A stretch of DNA of 64,000 nucleotides from Zingiber officinale (Eukaryota; Streptophyta; Magnoliopsida; Zingiberales; Zingiberaceae), in contig NC_055987.1 of the NCBI RefSeq assembly GCF_018446385.1, positions 12,299,705-12,363,704 on the forward strand. The letters are read 5' to 3'. Below, in pieces: positions 1 to 10,385 of this stretch. A model generated the notes under the pieces. That model did not search any database. It saw nothing but the letters and a program-made list of their open reading frames with translations, and was not told the DNA's origin. The first letter of the stretch is position 1, and each line of letters starts with the position of its first letter. The position numbers and the translations under genes are program-made.

Positions 1-123
1 TTCATAAATTCTTAATTTTGATTTTGGAAATTTATTTAAGCATGCATCATTATTCTTCAATTTCTCAATTTCAACTTTTAATTTTTCATTTTCTAATTTT
101 AGATTATCATACATTTCTAGTGG

Positions 124-1326
124 TCATGCTTTTGCTAGGTTCAATTTCAATTCAGCATTTTCTTTTTCTAATTTGAATAAATCTTTAGAAAGAGATTTAA
201 TAAATTGAAATGATTGAGTAGAGGTTAGATTACGTACCTGACTTACCTGACTTGGTGATGCTCCCCCTTCATCGTCGCTTTCTTCATCTGAAGTTCCTTC
301 CCCTTCATCTATGCTCATTTCTGAGCTTGACTCTTCTTCCAGCTGATGGTTAGCCATTAGTGCTAACCCAGAGAAGGCTTCTACGTTTGATTCGGAAGAA
401 GATGAATCTGACCAAGTGGCCTTCAGGTTCTTGTGTTTAGAGGATTCTGGTTTCTTGTACTTTGTCTTTTCCTTCTCATTCTCCTTTTTCTTTAATTTTG
501 GGCAGTTATCTTTGATGTGCCCTTCTTCGTTACAATTGTAATAACGAACCATTCTTTTTCTTTGCTGATGCCTCTTTGTCTGCGATCTAAATTTATTAGA
601 ATTAAAAAACTTATTGAAATGCTTTACCAATAGTGCCGCTTCCGATTGGTCGATTGAGGCTTCGGAGGCAGAGTCATTTGATCTTGCCTTTAGGGCAATG
701 TTCTGACTAGTCTTCACTACTCCACTGGGCTCTGCAACACGAGATTCATGAAGTTCAAAAGTTGAAAATAAATTTTCTAAAGTACTTACCTCGAAGTCCT
801 TAGAGATGTAGTACGCATCTACTAAGGACGTCCATTCTGGAGTTCTGGGGAAGGCGTTGAGCGCATACCGGATCGAGTCCCGGTTCGATACTTCTTCTCC
901 AAGATTGCTTAGTTGAGTTATTAGCTCCTTAATTCTTGCTTGGAGTTGCGCTAAACCGCTGTTGATCCGAAAGTTCGTTAACTGGGTCCGGAGGATGTCA
1001 CGCCTCGCTAGCTTAGCTTCTGAGGTACCTTCGTGAAGCTCTAGGAATTTGTCCCAAAGGTCTTTAGCGGAATCGTAGCTCCCGATCCGACTTACCTCCT
1101 GGGGCGGCAACACGCTGAGTATGTGGAATTCCGCCTTTCCGTAGGCCACGAATTTTGCCTGCTCCTTCTTTGTCCAGTTGAATTCTTCTTTGTCTTTTGG
1201 AACTACATAGACATATTTCATGATTAAACAAATATCAAATTCTGTCTTGAAAAATACCTCCATCCGACATTTCCACATCGCGAAGTCTCCGTTAAATTTC
1301 GGGGGATGAATATTTGCTCCGGCCAT
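124..1326 (-). CDS. Ty1/copia-type retrotransposon Gag (UBN2-like) protein
   Basis: Open frame of 400 codons from an ATG at 1326 down to a stop at 124. The N-terminus (HPPKFNGDFAMWKCRMEVFF) and the later EWTSLVDAYYIS and STLENLFSTFELHE stretches are the usual signature of plant copia gag polyproteins (UBN2/DUF4219 type). A zinc-knuckle-like motif follows near residue 265 (YYNCNEEGHIKDNC), but the first Cys of the normal CX2CX4HX4C is Tyr, so RNA binding may be impaired. The C-terminus is acidic and Ser-rich, then turns to a coiled-coil-like segment. Coiled-coil codons continue past the stop to position 1, so the stop may be premature. The frame lies about 50 bp downstream of a tRNA-Met primer site and an LTR, as expected for gag. 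No protease, integrase or RT is visible because the window ends here. Confidence 0.85.
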   Translation of the reverse strand: MAGANIHPPKFNGDFAMWKCRMEVFFKTEFDICLIMKYVYVVPKDKEEFNWTKKEQAKFVAYGKAEFHILSVLPPQEVSRIGSYDSAKDLWDKFLELHEGTSEAKLARRDILRTQLTNFRINSGLAQLQARIKELITQLSNLGEEVSNRDSIRYALNAFPRTPEWTSLVDAYYISKDFEVSTLENLFSTFELHESRVAEPSGVVKTSQNIALKARSNDSASEASIDQSEAALLVKHFNKFFNSNKFRSQTKRHQQRKRMVRYYNCNEEGHIKDNCPKLKKKENEKEKTKYKKPESSKHKNLKATWSDSSSSESNVEAFSGLALMANHQLEEESSSEMSIDEGEGTSDEESDDEGGASPSQVSQVRNLTSTQSFQFIKSLSKDLFKLEKENAELKLNLAKA

Positions 1327-1377
1327 CGTCTTGATCGTTGTATTTTAGACGGCGGTTAGTCCTTCTGAGGTGGTCTA

Positions 1378-1389
1378 GCTCTAATACCA
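1378..1389 (-). other. Primer-binding site of the left-edge element
   Basis: On the minus strand this reads TGGTATTAGAGC, one base from the TGGTATCAGAGC complement of initiator tRNA-Met. It lies two bases inside the LTR end, the standard place for a PBS. Confidence 0.8.
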
Positions 1390-1391
1390 AT

Positions 1392-2329
1392 TGTTGGTAG
1401 AGCGGAGGCCGGCAAGAGGAGGGTGAATTGCCTGCAAAATTAAACTATACCCTCCTCAAAGCTTTCAACTCAAAAATACAGTAACAATAATAAAATTAAA
1501 ATAGAAATAAAAGAGGAGACCGAAGTTTAATTTGGTTACAACCAAGACGGTTGTTAATCCAAGGCAGTTGAAGATCGCACTAGCAAAGTCTCCTTCACTG
1601 TAGGCGGAGAAGCCTTTTTACACACTTAGAATGCTCACTAGTTGCTAGGAATTGATTACAAATTTGAATACTGAGTTGATATTGAATCCCTAGCTTTAGG
1701 GACCTTTATATAGCTCCTGGAAAGTCTATCCTGAGGGTCCAAGGCGCCTCCAATAAGGTTCAAGGCGCCTCCAACTCGGTGAGTGGATAGAATTCTATCC
1801 AGTGTTCAAACGGTCATTTTGACCAGCTTGGAGGTGCCTCCAACAGTGTTGAAGGCGCCTCCATTGTTGAAGGCACCTTCAACACTTGTTGAAGGCGCCT
1901 CCAAGGTGGAGGACTGCGCAGGCGCCTCCAGCACTTCCTTTAAGGCGCCTACAGCTCGCTCTTTAGCTCCTTTTGACTTTGTTTCAGCTTTTGAAGCTCT
2001 GATAACTTGGGTGATTGCGGCCAACCGGAATAGGGCTCACCCGAACCCAATTCCCGACCTTTTCCTCGAGTAGTCTTCCTCCCCGGCTTAACATCCCTCG
2101 AACGCCGTGCACATTCTTCTCACCCACCGGTGTACTCTTCCGCAGCTCTCTCGTCCTTCGGACACACCAAGCTCGTCAGCTCTCTTCCTGTGTCGTCCTT
2201 CTCGCTAGCTGCGTCTTCCGCTCGACTTCCTAGCTCCTAATCTCCTGCACACTCAGACACAGGGATCAAACACAAAGCAGGACCTAACCAACTTGGTTGA
2301 TCACATCAAAACACCCACGGGGTCCAACA
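1392..2329 (-). repeat. 5' LTR of the left-edge copia-type element (938 bp)
   Basis: The LTR is bounded by matching inverted ends, TGTTGG...CCAACA on the + strand, with the PBS directly inside its 1392 edge. A TATA-like TATATAAAGG on the minus strand lies near 1703-1712. Upstream of it in element orientation (about 1738-1950) are six exact GGCGCC palindromes embedded in GAAGGCGCCTCC-like 12-mers, with further variants (GGTGCC, GGCACC). Short open frames inside this LTR are not genes. The 3' LTR of this element would lie left of the window. Confidence 0.85.
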
Positions 2330-2645
2330 ATACCCATTCAATCGGACATATTATACCCTTAGTGACAGAGAGCATTGATACTTACCTACTTTTTAGAGTA
2401 AAAAAAATCTTAAAATAGGGATTAATTCTTGTTAGGGCATTCTAATTGAAGTGGATACTCTAGTGCTATCGTTAGGAAGTGATTGTGTAATCTATGAATG
2501 TATGATCGGGGGGGGGGGGGGTCCTAGTGATAGGGATTCCCTCTTAACCGAACTTTCTATGTTACCTCTTTACTTAGACGTTATAACTTTGGTAAACTCT
2601 CCGGTGCAACCTACGCGGGGGTTGTACTAGACTTTAGCTAGAATC
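2330..2645. other. Unassigned spacer between two retroelements, with a G14 run
   Basis: No coding frame or recognised repeat is visible. A run of 14 G lies at 2508-2521. The segment separates the outer end of the left-edge LTR from the decayed gag of element X, so it probably belongs to the interior of X. Confidence 0.4.
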
Positions 2646-2649
2646 CCCA

Positions 2650-3640
2650 CACATCACCCACGTTGCTTGAAGCACCTTCTTCTGCTTTGTCTTCTTTGTC
2701 TTGTCTTCATTTGAGCATTCGTGTTTGAAGTGCCCCTTCTTATTGCAATTGTAGCATGTGACATTCACCTTTGGGCTGTTGGATGAGGACTTGGACATCT
2801 TCTTTATGTCGTGCTAAGAGAAGTTTTTTCTCTTACGTCTAGTGAACATTCTTCTTACCATGTTCACTAGCTGCTCTTCTTCGTCAGACTCTATCTCTAG
2901 CTTGAGTTTGGTTCGGATTCATGCTTTAGCTACCTTTGAAGTATCTGTAAGAAAATTGATCCCTTTCTTGACCTTTGTGGCGTTAATTTATTCTTCTGTA
3001 AGAAAATTGATCCCTTTCTTGACCTTTGTGGCGTTAATTTATTCATGCAGTTCAAATTCACAAAAATAGCTCATCTAACTTTAACTTTGAAAGGTTCCTC
3101 GAAACTTTATAGGCATCTACGATAGATGCCCATAGTGTGTTTCAAGGAAACGAATTAAGAGTGTACCTGATAATGTCACAGTTTTTTAGGTTGATGTTTG
3201 ATCATATGTAAGCCATTAAGGGCATCCTTGATCCTTGCATGTAGTTGGCTTACGGTTTCTCCGTCCTACATTTTGATATTAAATAAAGAATTTAGAAGTA
3301 GGTCTCATTTTGTTACCCTTGAGTCGGTCGTTCCCTCATGCAGTTAGACCAGTTTGTTCCACAGTTCCTTTGCATTGTTGAATGATCTGACTCGATTCAG
3401 CTCTTCCTTGGTTAACTCGCATTAGAGAGTATTTAGCGCCTTGTTGTTAGTCTGGGCCTTCTTCTTTATATCCAGGTTCCAGTCCTCCAGGTCGATATGT
3501 GTTTTGGTTGCTTCATCAATCGATGTCTAGTACCCGTGTCGGATTGAGAACCATTGCTCGATGTCAGTCTTCAGGTAAACCTCTATTCTCTTCTTCCAAT
3601 AAGGCATTTCCATTTAAGAGAGGAGGGTGAGCAGTACTGT
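2650..3640 (-). pseudogene. Decayed copia-type gag of element X
   Basis: No long frame survives, but gag is recognisable on the minus strand. Near 3540-3606 a frame reads MPYWKKRIEVYLKTDIEQW, the normal UBN2-gag start. At about 2713-2757 a complete zinc knuckle survives (CYNCNKKGHFKHEC, CX2CX4HX4C). Stops and frameshifts separate these pieces. The order (LTR, PBS at 3912, gag start, knuckle) matches a minus-strand LTR element. A perfect 51-bp tandem duplication at 2945-3044 lies inside the remnant. Confidence 0.7.
2945..3044. repeat. 51-bp perfect tandem duplication
   Basis: The block beginning CTGTAAGAAAATTGATCCC at 2945 repeats at 2996 with no visible mismatch. It lies within decayed gag. 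51 bp is divisible by three, but the surrounding frame is already broken. Confidence 0.9.
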
Positions 3641-3911
3641 ACCCTTCGATTTGTGTCATTTCGAATATCTTGCAAAAAAATCAGAAGGAATATTCCAAGG
3701 AATTATTTGATTAGTAGAGTTTGAAGAAGAAGAAAATATTGACGACTCGAGTGGTGTTGCACCAACTTTGTGTAAAACTCGAACGAGAAGGAATTATTTG
3801 AAGAGGTAAATTTTACCAATTCAAATAAAATATGAAAAACTTAAATCCAAAAAGAAATAAAATAATTCTCCCAACTTGATTGGTGGCTGCATCAATTCAG
3901 AGCAGAGCTTA

Positions 3912-3923
3912 GCTCTGATACCA
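3912..3923 (-). other. Primer-binding site of element X
   Basis: On the minus strand this reads exactly TGGTATCAGAGC, the tRNA-Met complement, two bases from the X LTR edge at 3926. Confidence 0.85.
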
Positions 3924-4186
3924 CTTGTTGGATCGTGACACACATGTAAGAGGGGGTGAATCATGTGGTTTTGGAAAACTTTATTATTTTTTTTGGTTTG
4001 AAAAGTGAGTACGCAACAAAATTAAACATAAAAACAAAAATCCAAAACACAAGTATGCAAGCGGTTTAACTTGGTTCGGAGCCTTCGGCGATTCTTACTC
4101 CAAGACCCAAGTCCCATGGACCTATCAATGGGTAATCCACTAATAAACCCTTTTAGAATCGTTGAAAGAGAAAATTGAGTAGAACA

Positions 4187-4735
4187 TGTAAGACCCTTGC
4201 GGCCGGCTAGAGGGGGGTCAATAGACTGCATAATAAATTCAAACAAAACACCTTCCTCAAAACTTATAACTTGATTAAAATAAACACTTGCATAAAGAAT
4301 TAAGAACCTAATTAAAAGGACGAGACACAGAAAGAGTTACTTGGTTTATAATTAGCGGATTGCTAATCCAAGGAAATTAAAGTTCACTAAAAATCTCCTT
4401 TGAGTGAAGAAGCCTCTTACAACAATTAAAGCTCACAATTACAAAGTTAAACTCAAATGGAATCGTTTGCAAGTGTTGTATTTAGCTTCTGGGATCAGGA
4501 CTGTATTTATAGCCCTGAGCGGGGTGCCTGGAATGGTTCCAGCACCTGGAGGGGAAAAATTTTATCCCTGTCGCAACGGATCACGACACATCGAGTTTCG
4601 ATAAGATTTTTGGTTTAGGTGCCTGGAACAAGTCTGGGTGCCTGGACCAAAATGAATTAGCTCGACCACGGCGTGCGCCTGGGGCGCCCTAGGTCCAGGC
4701 GGTCCGGGCACTTGTAATAGCTCCATGAAAATAAC
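4187..4735 (-). repeat. Truncated 3' LTR of gag-only copy 1
   Basis: TGTAAGACCCTTGCGGCCGG at 4187 aligns with TGTAGGACCCTTGCGATCGG at 6898. Similarity continues through the leader and the GGTGCCTGGA-type motif cluster until about 4715. There the sequence jumps to spacer-like AT-rich DNA, so roughly 300 bp of the LTR is missing. Confidence 0.75.
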
Positions 4736-5740
4736 TTTAAAATTAAGTTAAAATCTGAGTCTAAGGGATAAAAAAATCATCAAGTTTTAATTCAGAAAAT
4801 CTAGATTTTTGTAACAAAATAAAAAAATTGAAAATATTCAAAGATGTGAATGGATTTCATAAAAGAATTAAAAAAATATTTTTAAATTTTAAAAAAAATT
4901 ATTTAAAAATACTTTCCATGTTCAAAAAATCATGATACATTTTCTGAAAATGTAATAGAGCATGCAATTTTACAAAAAAAAAAAAAAAATTTACAAGAAT
5001 TATAATTTTAAAATTTTGTAATATTAAAAATTTATATTTAGATAAATAATTTACAAAAAAAATCATCACTGGTCAAAAAATTTTAGAAATTTTTTTCTTA
5101 GATAGAGAAAATGATATAGTTTCACAAGAAAATAAAGTTAGCAAGGATAACCTTGCAAAATAAATTTATATTGAAACTTTTGAATTTTGTTAAAAAATTC
5201 ATAGAAAAAAATATTATGGTAAAAAAAATTGAAAATTTTTCTATAGATGAATATTGAATTCCTCTTTCTCAAAAAAATTAGAATCAAATTTATTTCAAAC
5301 AAAAATTATATGAAAAAAATTATTTAGCTAATTATTAGTAATAAAAATATTAAATCAATTAAAATATAAGATATGTATAAAAATTCAATCCAAGCTTGAT
5401 TTTGAAATCCAAAATAAATTCCTTCCTACCGGATTAACAAGAAATTTTTTCAGAATATATTTTGGTGATAGTTTTCTGATTTGGTTCTTATGATATCTAT
5501 AATATCAATTAAGTCCTGAATAATTTTGAGTTGGTTGAACATATGAGCATGCAAAATTTTTTAAATTTTTTATTTCTATTTTCAATTTTTCATTTTCAAT
5601 TTTTATCGTGTCGAAATCTTTTAATCGACAGGATGTTGCTAAGGTTAGTTTTAATTTTTCATTTCCTTTTTTATATTTTCTATTTTCAATTCCTAATTTA
5701 CATGCATTTTTCGATAATATTTTTATGAATTTAAATAATT
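4736..5740. other. AT-rich non-coding spacer of gag-only copy 1
   Basis: Strongly A/T-rich with runs of A and T and no frame of note. It occupies the place of pol between gag and the 3' LTR. The same kind of spacer, with similar phrasing of A/T runs, lies at 14403-15397 in copy 2. Confidence 0.65.
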
Positions 5741-5742
5741 GG

Positions 5743-6840
5743 TTAGGAGGTAGAGACTGTACCTGACTTACCTTTGTCTATTTCTGATGCTCCCCCTATA
5801 GAACTGTTTTCTTTTGATGTTGCTCCCCATTCATCGATGCTCTCGATGCTCATTGTGGAAGAGCTTACTTTGTCGTCTTCTTGGTGACTCACTACTAGCG
5901 CAAGTCCGGCGAGAGCTTGGATCTTTGACTCGAACGATGTTTCATCCAATGTCGTCTTTAGATTTTAATGCTTTGTGTGGACTAGTCTTTTATCCTTGCT
6001 CTTGTCCTTATCCTTGTCCTTGCTCTTCAATTTTGGACAGTTATCTTTTACGTTGTAGTGGTATCATCTTATCTTTCTTCTTCTTCTTTTATCTTGTACT
6101 TGACTAAACTTATTAGTTTTAAACAACTTTTTGAATTTTCTTACCATGAATGTCATTTCGTCATTGTCGAGGGACGTTTCAAATTCTTGTTCATCCATTA
6201 TTACCTTTAAGGCAATGTTGTGCTTAGACTCCTTCAGATCTGCACATCTAGTTTCATGAAATTCAAATGTAGAAAATAATTATTCTAAAGTACTTACCTC
6301 TAGATCCTTGGAGATGTAATATGCATTTGCTAAGGATACTCATTTAGAAGTCCTAGGAAAGGTGTTAAGCACGTACCTTAGTGAATCTCAGTTGGTTACC
6401 TTTTCTCCGAGATTTGTGAGTCTGGTGATGAGTTCCTTGATCCTTAAGTGGAGGTGTGTAATGTTTTCGCCTTCTTCTAATCAGAGGTTGTTGATCTGGT
6501 TCCGAAGCAGATCCCATCTCGCTAGTTTTTCCTCTGAGGTCCCTTCGTGTAGTTCCAGGAATTTCTCCAAAAGCTCCTTGGCTGACTTGTATGCTCCGAT
6601 CCAGTTGACTTCTTGTGGTAGTAAAATGCTAAGCAGATGAAACCCTACTTTGCTGTTTACCATGAAGTCGACTTGCTCCTTTTTTGTCCATTGACATTCT
6701 TCTTTACCCTCTGTTGCTACAAAACTAAATTTCATAATTAGAAATAAATCAAAATATGTCTTAAAGAATACCTCTAACTTTTTCTTCCAATTCATAAATT
6801 CTTGCTTAAACTTTGGTGGGTAGATGCTCGGTCTAGCCAT
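5743..6840 (-). pseudogene. Gag of gag-only copy 1, broken
   Basis: The start at 6840 gives MARPSIYPPKFKQEFMNWKK, close to the gag at 1326, and stays open for 119 codons to 6481. Matching residues then continue with stops and shifts: INN.., KELITRLTNLG, YYISKDLEVSTLE, STFEFHETRCAD, then VRKFKKLF. The zinc knuckle is largely eroded near 6045-6065. A final open piece (5949-5743) carries the Ser-rich acidic tail seen in the other gags. The protein is therefore not produced whole from this copy. Confidence 0.7.
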
Positions 6841-6883
6841 CTCATATGCTTCGATCAGCGGTTAGTCTTCTTGAAGCATCCTG

Positions 6884-6895
6884 GCTCTGATACCA
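6884..6895 (-). other. Primer-binding site of gag-only copy 1
   Basis: Minus-strand TGGTATCAGAGC, complementary to initiator tRNA-Met, two bases inside the LTR edge at 6898. Confidence 0.85.
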
Positions 6896-6897
6896 AT

Positions 6898-7728
6898 TGT
6901 AGGACCCTTGCGATCGGCTAGAGGAGGGTGAATAGCCTGCACGATAAATTGAAACAAAACACCTTCCTCGAAACTTATAGCTTGATTAAAAATAAACACT
7001 TGCATAAAGAATTAAGAACCTAATTAAAAGGAAGAGGCACAGAAAGAGTTACTTTGTTTGCAATCAGCGAATTGCTAATACAAGAAAATTAAAGCTTACT
7101 AAAAATCTCTTTTGGGCGGAGAAGCCTTTTACAACAATCAAAGCTCATAATTGTAAAGCTAAACTCAAATGGGATCATTTCAAGTGTTGTATGTAGCTTT
7201 TGGGATCAGTGTTGTATTTATAGTCCTGATCGGGGTGCCTGAAAGGGTTCTAGTTGCCTAGAAGGGGATAAAATTTTATCTCCATCACAACGGATCGTGA
7301 CACATCGAGTTTTGATAAGATTTCTAGTCGGGGCGCTTGGACCAAGTCCGGGTACCCAAATCAGGCTGAATCAGCTCGACCATAGAGCCCGCCTAGGGCG
7401 TTCTAGGTCTGGGTGGTCTGGGCGCTCGGAGAAAAGTCAACCTCTAATTGACTTTTTCTCCGGGTCTTTCGCTCTGACTCCGTTCGCTTAGGTGATTTTG
7501 TCGCGCACCTCCTTCTCGTCTGCCAGCGCACTCTTTCGCAGCACCTCATCCTTTGGACGCACCGAGCTTGTCGACTTTCTCTCATGCTATCCTTCTCGTT
7601 AGCTGCATCTTTTGCTTGACTTCTTGTGCTCCTAAGTTTCTACACACTTAGACATAGGGTATCAAAACATAACAGGACCTAAATTGACTAGGTTAATCGC
7701 ATCAAAATTACCACGGGATACTTATACA
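6898..7728 (-). repeat. 5' LTR of gag-only copy 1 (831 bp)
   Basis: Bounded by TGTAGG...TTATACA, directly outside the PBS. It contains a minus-strand TATA-like TATAAATACAA near 7212-7222, with a cluster of GGTGCCT / GGGCGCTTGGACC-type motifs upstream of it (about 7230-7430). Homologous to the LTRs at 13541-14387 and 16777-17728. Confidence 0.8.
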
Positions 7729-7851
7729 ATAAAAACTCGAATAAGTGTAACAAGCTACACTTTCCGTTAAGTAATAATTAAATGCAATAACAAACGTTCA
7801 TTACCCAACACTTTTGAAGATGGTCGGATAGAGCTTGGTGTTGGATGACTC

Positions 7852-10183
7852 TGTCAGGATGTATATTAAAAGCCTAGCTTTTTGTATGAACATTTATTTT
7901 GTAATAAGAATCACATTGATCAGATGTCTATATTTAGTAAAATGCAGTTGCCCATTTAATTTATATTGTAGATAACATGGTGTATGATATCACACAGAAG
8001 ATCATGTTATCAGTTTCTTATAAATTATAAATAGTATCTCACAACCAAGATGAATTGGACAAACCATTAGAATGGTTGTAGTGTAATTTGGTACTAGTTT
8101 ATCTTGACTATAAAATTACACTAGTACACTATGTGTGTATTGAGCAGGACCATTTGAGGTTGTTTCTTTTGTACTTGCTGCATAAAAGAACATAACCTCT
8201 GTTATTATTGATGTGCGTACTCTTAATTCTGATATAATAACAAGCACATATACATAGTATTTATTTCTTTAATTTATCAATGGGTGTGATTTATTCGTTA
8301 AATCAATAGGTCCGATATGTTGAGAAATAATATTATTTATATGGTGTGTTGTTGATTATAGAAGGAAATTGTGTCCTAGTTATCTAGGTTGATGATGTCC
8401 CCTTGAGGAGCTCATAAGAATTGTCATGTAAACCCTGCAGGTGGACTTAGTTCCGACATGACAATGAAGTTGAGTGGTACTACTCTTGGAGCTAGATATT
8501 AATTAAGTGAGTTGTTAGTAACTCATTTAATTAATGGACATTCGATATCTTAAACACAGGGAGATTAATGCATTCATGATAAGAAGGAGCTCATAATGTA
8601 ATATGAGATTGGTGCGGTAGTTCAATAATGACTCTTTAGTGGTATGAGTTATTATTGATGAACTTGAGTTGGGTGTTCGGGTCGAACACAGGAAGCTCAA
8701 GTCCATCAAGAGGCTAAAACCAATTCCTCCTCTAGGTCCCTGTTGTAGCCTCTTATTAAAGTCTTTTTATCCACCCAAAGCCGAGCTTCTTACCCAAGCT
8801 AGGGGTCGGCCACATCCTTGCTTGGTGCCCAAGCAAGGGGTCGGCCAAGCCCATCTTGGTGTCCAAGATGTGACCAGCTAAGCCTTTCTTGGTGACCAAA
8901 CAAGGGGGCGGCCACTAAAGTAATAAAAAGAGAGATTTTTATTTTTTGTAAAAATTTTTCCTTTTATAGCAATCTACAAAGGATTAAAAGAGATATTTTA
9001 ATTTTAAAATATTTCCTTTTTTGAAGCCATCCACATGGTTTTAAAAGAGAGTTTTAAATTTTTAAATTTTCCTTTTTTGTTGCCATCTATATTGGTTTAA
9101 AAAGAGAAATTTTAATTTTGATAAAACTTTCCTTTTTGTAATCATGATTTAAAAGAGAAGTTTAATTTTAAACTTTCCTTTTGTAGCCATCACAATTGGA
9201 AATTTAAAAGAAAGATATTTTAATTATTATTAAAAAAAAATTTGCCATGATTGGAATTAAAAGGAAGTTTTAATTATGTTTAAAACTTTCCTTTTTTTGC
9301 ATTCACCAAGGATTATAAAAGAGAGGTAGATGGTGCCTTATGGAACAACAACACAACCAAAAGCTCCCTCTTCTCTATTCCTTGGTGGTCGGCCCTTTTC
9401 TTTCTCTTCTCCCTTTGTTTTCTTCTCTTGAGGCCGGCAGCACATCAAGCTCCTTCTTCTTATGGATGGTTTGCTTGGAGGGGAAGAAGAAGAGAAGGAA
9501 GTTTCCTATTTTGGCATTCCTTGGGTGACCGAAACTTGTAGGCAAAGAAGAAAGGCTCGGGTGGATTTCATCTTGGTAGATCGTCGCCCACACAATGTCC
9601 AAGAGGAGGAGAGGAATATAGCAGAAGATCAAGAGGTTTTTAAGATACAAAGAAAGGTATAACTAATTATTTGTTTTCGCTGCATAATTAGTTTGTGTTA
9701 TTTGTATGGATCATGAAATACCAACACAAGAGGCTAGCGATTTTATATTTTCAATTTTGTGTTTTGATTTTGTGTTTCTATTGTGGTCTCTATAGTTAAA
9801 CCTAAGGTTACTGTAAGAAGTTTAACTATTCAATTTCTTTGAAAGGTTTTGTCTAGGAAGTGGTGGATGATCTCATACCCAAGAAGGTCGAGTGTCTCGC
9901 CATGTTTAACCTGAAAGCCAATCTTTGAAATAGATATTTAATCAACTTCTGTAATATGGTTTAACTTCTGAAGAACACATGGGTTGAACTTGGAGTAAAA
10001 ATGTTAAGTTTCGTTTCTAATACAAGTTTAACTTCTGAAGAACGACTTGGATTAATAATGTTAAGTTTCGTTTGCAATCCAAGTTTAACTTCTGTAGAGT
10101 ACATGGGCTGCTAGGAAAACTTTTGTTCTTGTACAAATTTTTGTACAGGGGAAACAGAATGGAATTTCGAGTAGCTTTCAATA
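7852..10183 (+). repeat. Solo copia-type LTR (about 2.33 kb), TSD GACTC
   Basis: TGTCAGGATGTATATTAAAAGCC at 7852 is the kind of start seen in long plant copia LTRs; the middle holds the GGTCGGCCAC text typical of these LTRs. GACTC stands on both sides (7847-7851 and 10184-10188). The empty site is seen, inverted, near 19165-19195 in the second X LTR, where the flanks are directly joined. The 3' edge (TTTCAATA) is not the canonical CA and is set by the TSD. No PBS or internal region adjoins, hence a solo LTR. Small frames at 9340-9660 lie inside it and are not genes. The + orientation is inferred from its start. Confidence 0.8.
8925..9318. repeat. Degenerate tandem repeat of about 50-57 bp, seven units, inside the solo LTR
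   Basis: Each unit reads roughly TTAAAAGAGA-TTTTAATTTT-AAAA-TTTCCTTTTTG-AGCCATC-A-TTGG. Units start near 8925, 8983, 9038, 9096, 9147, 9201 and 9257. Pairs of A-rich and T-rich arms would give weak hairpins. This kind of array is typical of long copia LTRs. Confidence 0.7.
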
Positions 10184-10385
10184 GACTCCTCAGTAATAGT
10201 CTAGTGCAGCAACGTCATAGTAGAGCCACAGCACGAAGTTGGAGTGATCGGAGCGTCAAACGAATGCACAAAAGCTTATAGAAGAGTTGTATATTAGTTG
10301 CTCTCCAGCTTTGGTCGAGACACCCTTTTATTGAGTGTTGAAGGCGCCTTCCATAGCATTGAAGGCGCCTTCAATGCGTAAAGTC

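Larger units (their letters stand above)
4187..7728 (-). mobile_element. Gag-only (TR-GAG-like) LTR retrotransposon, copy 1
   Basis: On the minus strand the order is 5' LTR (6898-7728), PBS (6884-6895), gag remnant (about 6840-5743), a 1-kb AT-rich non-coding spacer (about 5740-4736), then a 3'-LTR copy that begins at 4187. No protease, integrase, RT or RNase H coding is visible, and there is no room for it. Chaparro and co-workers named this class TR-GAG in plants. The 3' LTR is only about 540 bp because a deletion fuses its middle to the spacer near 4720. I do not find a TSD (GAACA on the left, ATAAA on the right), so an end may have been altered. Confidence 0.7.

Noticed and set aside
9340..9662. 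Three overlapping frames of 62-91 codons
   Set aside because: They lie within a solo copia-type LTR, overlap on both strands and show no motif.
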